A stretch of 6,119 nucleotides of DNA, taken from contig WFNC01000032.1 in the NCBI GenBank assembly GCA_015488785.1, forward strand, positions 1 through 6,119, in the 5' to 3' direction. The notes beneath the pieces were generated by a model. That model did no database searches. It was not told the origin of the DNA and saw only the letters and a program-made list of their open reading frames with translations. The DNA is from Flavobacteriales bacterium (GTDB taxonomy: Bacteria; Bacteroidota; Bacteroidia; Flavobacteriales_D; Parvicellaceae). A program made the position numbers and the translations under genes. This document shows, piece by piece, positions 1-6,016 of this stretch; position 1 is the first letter of the stretch, and each line of letters starts with the position of its first letter.

Positions 1-699
1 AAAAAAGATTGTTAAATAATAGATTCCTGTAATAATAAAAACAACTCCTGCTACTGTTCGCATTACTTTTTCAATTTTAGTAATCTTGTTATAAAATGCT
101 CCAACTTTCCCCGCTGTGAAAGCTAATAAATACGTAAAAAGTATTACAGGTAATCCTGTTCCGAATGCAAATATAATGGGTAAGTACAAACCGTCTGCTG
201 ATGATATAGTCATAGGGATTAACATTCCAAAATACAATGCTCCACTGTAAGGGCAAAAAGCTAAGGCAAAGACTACTCCGATTAAGAAAGAACCCAAAAG
301 TCCTTTGTCTTTAAATTTTTCGGTTAACTTTTCTTGAAAAGTAGATTTTCCTAAAAAATTAAGTTTAATAATATTCAACATGATTAGTCCAATTATAATT
401 AATAAAGGGCCTAATATTTTTTCTCCATTTTGACTGAGTAATTTAGCTACATTAAATTTGCTCGCTCCAAAGTAGAGTATTAAACCTATTGTTGTATAAC
501 TGAATGCTCGCCCTAAGGTGTAAGTTAGTCCACTCAAAAATACTTTTTTAGGGTCGCTTATATTTTTTGAAATAAATGCAGTAGCAGTAATGTTTGTAGC
601 TAAAGGACAAGGGCTGATTGCAGTTAAAATCCCTAAGAAAAATGCACTTATAATTACAAAATCGGAATGATATGCGATATCGTTTAAATAGTCTAACAT
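1..699 (-). CDS. ArsG-family permease, CcdA/DsbD-like membrane protein (3' end cut by window)
   Basis: This reading frame gives 233 codons from an ATG at 699 and runs off the window edge without a stop. The family is about this long, so only a few residues are probably missing. The protein is hydrophobic with about six membrane segments in two sets of three, separated by a charged stretch near residues 112-132. Cys31 in SPCPLATN (first membrane helix) and Cys149 in AFCPYSGALYFG (start of the second half) are the paired intramembrane cysteines of the CcdA/DsbD fold. Members in Bacteroidota are usually named aromatic aminobenzylarsenical efflux permease, ArsG family. The fold also serves to pass electrons from cytoplasmic thioredoxin to periplasmic partners. 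The gene begins 2 bases after the stop of the thioredoxin-like lipoprotein gene, so the two are almost certainly co-translated and may act together. Family membership is clear; whether it exports arsenicals or carries electrons is not. Confidence 0.85.
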   Translation of the reverse strand, partial: MLDYLNDIAYHSDFVIISAFFLGILTAISPCPLATNITATAFISKNISDPKKVFLSGLTYTLGRAFSYTTIGLILYFGASKFNVAKLLSQNGEKILGPLLIIIGLIMLNIIKLNFLGKSTFQEKLTEKFKDKGLLGSFLIGVVFALAFCPYSGALYFGMLIPMTISSADGLYLPIIFAFGTGLPVILFTYLLAFTAGKVGAFYNKITKIEKVMRTVAGVVFIITGIYYLTIFF

Positions 700-701
700 T
701 T

Positions 702-1178
702 TTATTTTATTTTATTTAAAGCCGTTTCAATATCTTTTTTCATTTCGGTTTCAAAATCGTCTGTGTCTATTTTTTCAAAAGCCCAATTGGTTAAATCTTT
801 AACATCTTGTTTTTTTCCATCTTTAAAAACAGTAAAAGCTAGAGTAGTTCCAAAAGCTCCGTATTCTTCAACTAATTTTTGGTTTTCTTCTGCTTCACAA
901 TTGTACAAATCAAAGGTGATTGTTCCGTTATCAAATTCGTTTTGAAAATACTTGTGAATAATTTCTTTTGTAGCATTTTCAATTGCAATGCAAGTAACGC
1001 AACGGTGTTCGCTATGAAAATCATAAATCGCTAAATGATCTTTTATAGGTTTATTATCTGTTACCTCAGTGGAATGATTTGACGCTTCGTTATGTTTGTT
1101 TTCTTCGTTAGAATTACTGCTACAAGCAAACATTAAACTACTTAGTGCTATGACGGTTAAAAATTTTAGTGTTTTCAT
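702..1178 (-). CDS. Thioredoxin-like CxxC lipoprotein, ArsF family
   Basis: A 158-residue exported protein. The signal peptide ends in a lipobox (LMFAC) with the lipidated cysteine at Cys19, followed by an Asn/Glu/Ser/His-rich tether to about residue 45. A thioredoxin-like domain follows, beginning IYDFHSEHRCVTC with the redox pair Cys60-Cys63, then a strand with YNCEAEENQ (Cys94) and YGAFGTTLAFTVFKDGKK. The position that holds the cis-proline in classical thioredoxins appears to be Thr112. The R-C-x-T-C-x-A-x-E pattern matches the family annotated as nitrophenyl compound nitroreductase subunit ArsF. The protein probably sits on the periplasmic face of a membrane and exchanges electrons or disulfides. 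Its gene is 7 bases after the FmdE-family lipoprotein gene and 2 bases before the CcdA/DsbD-like permease gene, which makes the latter its likely reductant source or transport partner. The ArsF name is from recalled family naming; the actual substrate is unknown. Confidence 0.82.
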   Translation of the reverse strand: MKTLKFLTVIALSSLMFACSSNSNEENKHNEASNHSTEVTDNKPIKDHLAIYDFHSEHRCVTCIAIENATKEIIHKYFQNEFDNGTITFDLYNCEAEENQKLVEEYGAFGTTLAFTVFKDGKKQDVKDLTNWAFEKIDTDDFETEMKKDIETALNKIK

Positions 1179-1185
1179 ATTTTTT

Positions 1186-1902
1186 TTAGTTTTGGTTACA
1201 ATTAGATTTGTTTTTGTTGAGTATATCTGTTTTGGTGTAATCGTTTTTTAAAACAGGATTCCATTCAAAATTAGTAATTTCTTTTACAGTAAAGTTATCT
1301 TTTGGGTTTTCGGTCAATAATTTTTCTGAAAAGTCATCTTCCAGTTGTTTTAGTTTGTCTAAATCACAAGCAGGAAGTTCGCCTTGAACTGCTTTAGCTC
1401 CAAGCTGATCAATTACGGCAGGTTTTACTCCTTTATTCATGTTTACAACTACTGTTTTTCCATTGTCTATACGTTGTACCACATAAATTCCTTCAATATC
1501 ATTAGACACATAAAACGAATTAAATTGGTAACGACCACCTGTAATATAAACTGCAGCATCGGTTAAACAAGGCGATCCTTTACTTACAATTCTAGTATTG
1601 GTTCTATCTATAATGCCATCAGGATAAAGCACTTTAAAACCCTCTTGTAAACCTAAAAATCCAGTTACTAAGCCATCGCATAAGTGTCCATGAAATTTTT
1701 CTAAATCTTCTAACGATAATTCGTGCTCTAAGCCTAACCTTCCTTTAGAGAAGTCGGTATCGACTACTTTTATAGTAGGTTGAACACTCTCTTTTATTTC
1801 TTCTGTTTTGCTATTATTTTCCATTTTATTTTCGTTTTTAGGAGCTTCGTTGCACGATATAAAAACGAAAACAAAAGAGGTGATTAAAATTAAAGTTCTC
1901 AT
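1186..1902 (-). CDS. FmdE-family lipoprotein
   Basis: A 238-residue protein with an N-terminal hydrophobic segment and a lipobox-like FISC, which would place a lipid anchor at Cys17. A Lys/Glu/Asn-rich linker runs to about residue 45. The FmdE core follows, with FHGHLCDGLVTG at residues 70-81 (His71, His73, Cys75) and SPCLTDAAVYITGGRYQ at 110-126 (Cys112, Asp115). Further cysteines are Cys179 and Cys235, the latter near the C-terminus. FmdE was named for a subunit of formylmethanofuran dehydrogenase, but no methanofuran genes are here, and the C-terminal zinc ribbon of the archaeal form is absent. Conserved His and Cys suggest a metal or redox site in the periplasm. The ATG overlaps the stop of the preceding OsmC gene by 4 bases (ATGA, 1902-1899), indicating translational coupling. 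The thioredoxin-like lipoprotein follows after 7 bases and is a plausible redox partner. Family call is firm; function is unknown. Confidence 0.83.
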   Translation of the reverse strand: MRTLILITSFVFVFISCNEAPKNENKMENNSKTEEIKESVQPTIKVVDTDFSKGRLGLEHELSLEDLEKFHGHLCDGLVTGFLGLQEGFKVLYPDGIIDRTNTRIVSKGSPCLTDAAVYITGGRYQFNSFYVSNDIEGIYVVQRIDNGKTVVVNMNKGVKPAVIDQLGAKAVQGELPACDLDKLKQLEDDFSEKLLTENPKDNFTVKEITNFEWNPVLKNDYTKTDILNKNKSNCNQN

Positions 1903-2318
1903 TTGCTTTCGTTTTTTGTTAAAAATTCTATTGTTCCATTCAATTCCGAAACTTTTGCCAAAGTATTGGTGATTGTTCCAAATTTCAAGATATTTTTATG
2001 TAATAAATGCAACTTTTTTTCTTCCATATCCGATTCTACTTGTAGCTTATAATCAATTTTAGACATAAAAGGAGGATTATCATTTCTAACTCCTTTTATA
2101 TTTATTTTGGCTTGTGTATAATCGTATTTTAGAATTTCAGAAAAGCGTTCCACATTTTTAAGCATACAAGCAGCCAAACTACTTAAAAGCAGTTCGGCAG
2201 GGTTTGGTAAATTATCTTGTCTGCCAGCTGATGCGTCAAAACTAAAAGTCGAATTATTAGCTTCAACTAAAGCTTTTCCATCTTTTTTACTCTGTGCGGT
2301 TATTTGATATTCTAACAT
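1899..2318 (-). CDS. OsmC-family protein lacking the usual resolving cysteine
   Basis: A 139-residue cytoplasmic protein without a signal peptide. The OsmC signature around the peroxidatic cysteine is present: NPAELLLSSLAACM at residues 39-52, with Cys51 the only cysteine in the protein. Arg33 is a candidate for the family's active-site arginine. In the second half, where OsmC/Ohr proteins normally read close to KFCPVSNTL, this one reads KFGTITNTL, so the resolving cysteine is replaced by Gly114. Classical OsmC and Ohr enzymes reduce organic hydroperoxides through a two-cysteine disulfide. A one-cysteine form would need an outside thiol, or could instead bind or transfer a persulfide. The start is 11 bases after the DUF202 gene, and the stop overlaps the start of the FmdE lipoprotein gene. 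Cysteine loss is seen directly; the functional consequence is inferred. Confidence 0.87.
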   Translation of the reverse strand: MLEYQITAQSKKDGKALVEANNSTFSFDASAGRQDNLPNPAELLLSSLAACMLKNVERFSEILKYDYTQAKINIKGVRNDNPPFMSKIDYKLQVESDMEEKKLHLLHKNILKFGTITNTLAKVSELNGTIEFLTKNESK

Positions 2319-2329
2319 ATTTTTTGTTT

Positions 2330-2608
2330 TTATAATCTTTCTTTACTGATATTTTTAAGTATCTCTTTTACATTTCTTTTTACGCTAAAAAAGCGAATTA
2401 ATCCTAACACTAAAATAAGTAAGGATAGAATAATGAAAACATAACCGATGACAATTAGGTTATTCAAATATTCTATTTTTAATATAGCAAAACCTGAGCT
2501 TAAAAAAACCATGAAGGTTCTCATATAAGCCAACATAGATCTTTCATTTGAAAGATACGTCATTTCGACAGTTAGCAAGTCATTTAAAGGAAGTTCGTCT
2601 TCTTTCAT
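2330..2608 (-). CDS. DUF202 family small membrane protein
   Basis: A 92-residue membrane protein. The family signature YLSNERSMLAYMRT is at residues 18-31, close to the usual LaNERTfLAWiRT pattern, and is followed by a first membrane helix (about 30-46) and a second one (about 50-72) with a basic tail (KRNVKEILK). Many DUF202 proteins have a third helix or are somewhat longer, so this is a short version; it has a proper stop and no sign of damage. The molecular function of DUF202 is unknown. It lies 14 bases after the SQR-like gene and 11 bases before the second OsmC gene, so it may serve as a membrane partner of one of these. That link rests only on position. Confidence 0.85.
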   Translation of the reverse strand: MKEDELPLNDLLTVEMTYLSNERSMLAYMRTFMVFLSSGFAILKIEYLNNLIVIGYVFIILSLLILVLGLIRFFSVKRNVKEILKNISKERL

Positions 2609-2622
2609 AAATTAAATTGGAA

Positions 2623-3867
2623 TTAATTAAAAGGAATAAATTTGTCTTTATCTGTTTTAAACCACGATAATATTTTTTCGGTAGCTTTCATAGAAAAATC
2701 GGGAGGCATGTGTCCTTTTGTATAAAAATAATAACTGTCAAATCCCCATTTCATCATGTGGGCAAAAGGGCTATGGAATGCTAAGTCATTTGTTCCGTTA
2801 TATAAATGATCCGAATAAATTAGAGTAGCATCAGTTCCTCCCATATTCATAATACAAAAAACATTAGGTTCAAAATCTATTATTTCTCCTTCTCCTTTAA
2901 TTTCTTTCATAATGGCCGAAACTGCAATGTCTGCTTGATGAATAGCAATGTGTCCTAGTTTTGGTTGAGCTAGCGCATTAATATCTCCAACAGCATAAAT
3001 AGCGTCATAATCTAAATGTTTCATTGTTTTATCGGTTGGAATAAAACCTGCTTCATCACCTAAACCAGAATCTTTATAAAGTGGGAATGTTTTGTAAGGC
3101 GGTATTATGATTGCTAAATCACAAGGCATTGAAGTTCCATCTTCATATTTTATTTCATTTTTTGTAATTTCAACAATCACTTTATTATTGTGAAGCGAAA
3201 TGTCTCTTTTTTGCATTACTCCACCAACTTTGTTTCTTACATGATCACCTATGTCTTCAAAAAATATTTCGCCTGGTGTAAATACTTTTATGGTGCTTTG
3301 ATCTCTTAAGTTTTTATGTCTTAAATGATAATCTAGCATAAACATCGCTTCTCCAATAGGTCCTTCACATGGAGCAATTAATTGAGGTGCTTTTACTCTT
3401 GTTCCAAAAACTGATTTTGCTGTTCCAATTACTACATTTCCCCCTTTAAAATCTTTAATTTCCTCCCATAATTTTACCGCATGATGTTCATCACACATGG
3501 AGTTTCCAAATTCGTTAAATCCTTTAATGGCATCAAATGCTTTATAAGCTCCAGTTGCAATGATTAAATAATCAAAGTTAATTTTAGCACCATTTTTAAG
3601 GTGAATATGTTTTAATTTTGGATTAATTTTTATGACTTCATCATTGATGTAATGACCGTGATGGTGTTCTACAATTTCTTTTAAGTCAATTAATACTTTT
3701 GAAACGTCTTTACCTGAAAAAGCCACTTCTGGTAGAGATGGTTTTTCAACAGATTTAGAACGTTTATCAATAATTGTGACGTCTAATTCTTTATGGTGTT
3801 TTAATCCATAAAATGCGCGTAGTCCTGCAAATCCTCCTCCAATAATTACTATTTTTTTTGTTTTCAT
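2623..3867 (-). CDS. sqr: Sulfide:quinone oxidoreductase-like FAD/NAD(P) flavoprotein
   Basis: A 414-residue two-dinucleotide-binding-domain flavoprotein. The N-terminal FAD site is IIGGGFAG (residues 8-15), the ATG motif of the same fold is at 104-106, and the second FAD contact YAVGDI is at 291-296. Three cysteines, Cys125, Cys167 (in APCEGPIGEAMFML) and Cys338 (NVFCIMNMG), fall close to the three catalytic cysteines of known SQRs (for example 124, 156 and 347 in the Aquifex enzyme). A fourth, Cys249, is extra. The C-terminal part (about 366-405) is rich in aromatic and hydrophobic residues and would suit monotopic membrane attachment near the quinone pool. SQR oxidises sulfide to sulfane sulfur or polysulfide and reduces quinone. 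A type II NADH dehydrogenase is the main alternative, but the cysteine triad argues against it. It begins 12 bases after the DUF2490 gene. Neighbouring OsmC and thioredoxin-like genes fit handling of the resulting sulfane sulfur. Confidence 0.8.
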   Translation of the reverse strand: MKTKKIVIIGGGFAGLRAFYGLKHHKELDVTIIDKRSKSVEKPSLPEVAFSGKDVSKVLIDLKEIVEHHHGHYINDEVIKINPKLKHIHLKNGAKINFDYLIIATGAYKAFDAIKGFNEFGNSMCDEHHAVKLWEEIKDFKGGNVVIGTAKSVFGTRVKAPQLIAPCEGPIGEAMFMLDYHLRHKNLRDQSTIKVFTPGEIFFEDIGDHVRNKVGGVMQKRDISLHNNKVIVEITKNEIKYEDGTSMPCDLAIIIPPYKTFPLYKDSGLGDEAGFIPTDKTMKHLDYDAIYAVGDINALAQPKLGHIAIHQADIAVSAIMKEIKGEGEIIDFEPNVFCIMNMGGTDATLIYSDHLYNGTNDLAFHSPFAHMMKWGFDSYYFYTKGHMPPDFSMKATEKILSWFKTDKDKFIPFN

Positions 3868-3879
3868 AATTTTATATTA

Positions 3880-4578
3880 TTAAATTAAATTGATTTGATT
3901 AACCCAAGTGATTTGTAAATAATTTTGATTGAGCCAGTCGTTATTGTTATTTCTAATCCAGCCTGTGAATAAGTATCCAAATTCAAAGCTATGATTTTTA
4001 TTTATTTTATATCCAATTTGTGCTGCCGACCAGTTTTCACTGTATTTAAATTGTTTTTTAGTATCAAAAAACAATTCGACATAACCTGTTAAATAGTACT
4101 TCTCAGTTACCGTATATTTTCCACCAATTAAATACCTCAATCTGTGTTTAAAATTGGTTTGATTAGTCAACTGATTTTGAATAAAGCGTTCGTCAAATCT
4201 TAAACGTTGTTTTAATTCAAATTTATTAAATGGTAGTTTTAAGGTTAGTTGTTGAAAGATTCTGTTTTCATTGGTGTAGTTTGTTTCAAATGGTTCTGAT
4301 CTTTGGTAAACATAAGAAGCAGTTGCGCTTAATTTTGAATTGATTTGATAATTTACTCCTAATTCGGCATAGGTTGATAAAAACCGAGCTTTGTCTGCTT
4401 GATTAATTTCTCTACTATTATAAGGTTTAATAGCTGTGAATAAATAAGCATAAGAACTCCATTTCTCATTATATTTAATGGATTGATCAATTGTTGGAAA
4501 AATACCTACATAATTAATGTTTTGTGCATTTACATTAATTGCTAAAATTGACAATATGATGAGTAATTTTGTTTTCAT
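3880..4578 (-). CDS. DUF2490 outer-membrane-barrel-like protein
   Basis: A 232-residue exported protein. A signal peptide covers about residues 1-18, with likely cleavage after Ala18 (NVNA|QN). The mature part has no long hydrophobic segments and is made of alternating polar and aromatic stretches rich in Tyr, Asn and Phe, for example YVYQRSEPFETNY, ELKQRLRFDERF, FKHRLRYLIGGKY, YLTGYVELFFD and FEFGYLFTGW, ending with an aromatic/hydrophobic strand. The RLRFDERF and RLRYLIGGKY segments are typical of DUF2490, a Bacteroidota family predicted to be an outer-membrane beta barrel. Its function is unknown; a small-molecule channel or structural role is possible. It is the only gene here preceded by a sizeable gap (70 bases) with a 13-base palindrome, so it might begin a sub-operon with the SQR-like gene 12 bases downstream. 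Confidence 0.82.
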   Translation of the reverse strand: MKTKLLIILSILAINVNAQNINYVGIFPTIDQSIKYNEKWSSYAYLFTAIKPYNSREINQADKARFLSTYAELGVNYQINSKLSATASYVYQRSEPFETNYTNENRIFQQLTLKLPFNKFELKQRLRFDERFIQNQLTNQTNFKHRLRYLIGGKYTVTEKYYLTGYVELFFDTKKQFKYSENWSAAQIGYKINKNHSFEFGYLFTGWIRNNNNDWLNQNYLQITWVNQINLI

Positions 4579-4584
4579 TTTTGT

Positions 4585-4597
4585 TAGCTTAAAGCTA
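4585..4597. promoter_or_regulatory. Short perfect palindrome in the only sizeable gap of the operon
   Basis: TAGCTT-A-AAGCTA is a perfect 13-base palindrome, 6 bases upstream of the DUF2490 start codon. On the minus strand its first half, TAGCTTTA, resembles the Bacteroidota -7 element (TAnnTTTG), but I see no clear -33 element at the right distance. It could be a small operator, part of an internal promoter, or a weak hairpin near the ribosome entry site. It may also be chance in such AT-rich sequence. Confidence 0.25.
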
Positions 4598-4648
4598 TTT
4601 TAATACTTCTTTAGGTACTGTAATTTTGTTTCGTCCTTTTTTGTGTGT

Positions 4649-5539
4649 TTATTCCTCGCAAGCTTCTTTTTTAGTTTCAAACTCTAAAGTACTGTGTGTA
4701 ATGTTGTGCTCTTTTAGCTCTTCTTTTATTTTTCTTTTAATAATAGGAATATTTCCTAAGTCATCAATAGAAACATGACAAGTTAATCCATTTTCGTTTG
4801 TACTAATACTCCAAATATGAATGTGGTGAATATTATTTACTCCTTTTATATCAGTTAAATGGTGTTTTATTTCTTTTGAATCAATGCTGGAAGGTACACC
4901 ATCAAGTATTCCAATAACACTATCTTTAAATAAACTCCAAGTAGAAAATAAAATAACAACTGCTACAATTATAGAAACAATTCCATCTACAAAATACCAA
5001 TCGGTATATTTAATGATTAAGCCTGCAATTACAACACCTAAAGACACTAAGGCGTCTGCCATTAAATGCCAATAAGCTGCTTTTATATTCAAATCGCTAT
5101 CTTTTTTGTTTCGAAAAAGGAGAGCTGAAGTAAAATTAATTCCAATACCAATACTCGCAACAATCATTATTATATTTCCATTGGTTGGTACTGGGTGCAT
5201 TATGTGTTGTATGCCTTCCCAAGCAATTGCTCCAATTGCAAAAGCCAATAAAATGGAATTAATAAAAGAAGCTAAAATAGAACCTTTTTTGAAGCCATAA
5301 GTAAAGGTGTTGTTTGCTTTTACTTTTAATAATCGGAATGCTAAAAAAGCCAATAATAAACCTGAAATATCTCCAATATTATGTACAGCATCTGATAATA
5401 AAGCGGTAGAATGTTGTTGCCAGCCATACAACAACTCTATCACAACATAAATACTATTGAGTATAATGCCAATAATAAACGAACGATTTATATCACTTGC
5501 TGTTAATGAAGGAGTTGTATGGTTGTGACTGTGTGCCAT
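4649..5539 (-). CDS. Cation diffusion facilitator family transporter, zinc-type (CzcD/ZitB-like)
   Basis: A 296-residue inner-membrane metal/proton antiporter that would export Zn2+ or a similar divalent cation from the cytoplasm. It has a His-rich N-terminus (HSHNH, residues 3-7) and six membrane helices at about 20-38, 45-70, 86-112, 120-142, 153-176 and 180-205. A cytoplasmic C-terminal domain (about 215-296) carries HHIHIWSIS and LTCHVSI. The transport site is the HxxxD pair in helix 2 (His53, Asp57, in SDAVHNIGD) and the HxxxD pair in helix 5 (His158, Asp162, in WHLMADAL). Two HxxxD pairs are the zinc/cadmium/cobalt pattern, as opposed to the DxxxD pairs of manganese members. Length is normal. 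The ATG lies 1 base after the stop of the OsmC gene upstream, so the two are tightly coupled. Metal choice cannot be settled from sequence. A thiol-stress context suggests release of thiol-bound zinc as one reason for co-expression. Confidence 0.93.
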   Translation of the reverse strand: MAHSHNHTTPSLTASDINRSFIIGIILNSIYVVIELLYGWQQHSTALLSDAVHNIGDISGLLLAFLAFRLLKVKANNTFTYGFKKGSILASFINSILLAFAIGAIAWEGIQHIMHPVPTNGNIIMIVASIGIGINFTSALLFRNKKDSDLNIKAAYWHLMADALVSLGVVIAGLIIKYTDWYFVDGIVSIIVAVVILFSTWSLFKDSVIGILDGVPSSIDSKEIKHHLTDIKGVNNIHHIHIWSISTNENGLTCHVSIDDLGNIPIIKRKIKEELKEHNITHSTLEFETKKEACEE

Positions 5540-5540
5540 T

Positions 5541-5987
5541 TTAATTGTGCTCTATTTTTATTTGAGTCGCATTTTCAATATTATCGGTAACAGGACATCT
5601 TTCTTCTGTTTCTTTCAACCAATCATCAATCTGTTGTGGTGTTGCATTTTCAAAATTAGGCTTTACATTGACGACTACTTTTTGGAATCCTGCTCGTTCG
5701 TCATAAGAACAACCAATAAAAGTACAAGGATTCATTTTTCCTTCTATTTTTATTTTCATTCCATTTAGTTTTAATCCTTTTTGTTTAGCTACTTCGTGTC
5801 CTGTAACGTTTAAGCAACCGGCAAGCGACATTAATAAGACTTGAATTGGACTAGGTCCTTGGTCTGTACCTCCCATTGGTTTGGGTTCATCAATTACCAT
5901 CTGGAATTTACCTGATTTTAAATTCATACGGGTAGCAGATTCACTTTGAGCGTGAACAGTTACATTTACTTCTCTTTTGTTTTCCAT
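5541..5987 (-). CDS. OsmC-family protein with both redox cysteines
   Basis: A 148-residue cytoplasmic protein and the first gene of the operon. The OsmC pattern is intact: GPSPIQVLLMSLAGCLNVTG holds the peroxidatic-type Cys58, and ERCPVTDNI holds the second cysteine, Cys131. Two further cysteines form CTFIGC (Cys88, Cys93), just before YDERAGFQKV at the central strand region, which resembles the YhfA-like and uncharacterised OsmC branches more than classical Ohr. The likely role is thiol-based reduction of an organic hydroperoxide or handling of reactive sulfur; the substrate is unknown. The chosen ATG is preceded by a pure A/T stretch with no Shine-Dalgarno sequence, as is usual in Bacteroidota, and no in-frame alternative is better supported. 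It is followed 1 base later by the cation exporter. The nested palindrome about 30 bases upstream may control it and the operon. Confidence 0.9.
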   Translation of the reverse strand: MENKREVNVTVHAQSESATRMNLKSGKFQMVIDEPKPMGGTDQGPSPIQVLLMSLAGCLNVTGHEVAKQKGLKLNGMKIKIEGKMNPCTFIGCSYDERAGFQKVVVNVKPNFENATPQQIDDWLKETEERCPVTDNIENATQIKIEHN

Positions 5988-6016
5988 TTTATTTTATATT
6001 TTTATTTTTGAACTAC

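Noticed and set aside
1..1178. Calling the region an arsenic resistance operon on the strength of the ArsF/ArsG family names
   Set aside because: No arsR, arsenate reductase, arsenite pump or ArsM gene is present, and the CcdA-like fold with a CxxC lipoprotein has other explanations. The family names are kept but not the function.
2330..2608. DUF202 gene as a truncated pseudogene because of its short length
   Set aside because: The signature motif, both helices, normal spacing and a clean stop are all present, and there is no remnant of a third helix after the stop.
2623..3867. Type II NADH dehydrogenase as the identity of the flavoprotein
   Set aside because: The three cysteines at 125, 167 and 338 fit SQR spacing and are not expected in NDH-2. 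It is kept as an alternative only.
763..5768. Plus-strand reading frames of 60-73 codons (763-945, 1384-1566, 4884-5075, 5106-5300, 5547-5768)
   Set aside because: Each lies fully inside a well-supported minus-strand gene, has no recognisable domain and looks like the complement of conserved coding sequence.
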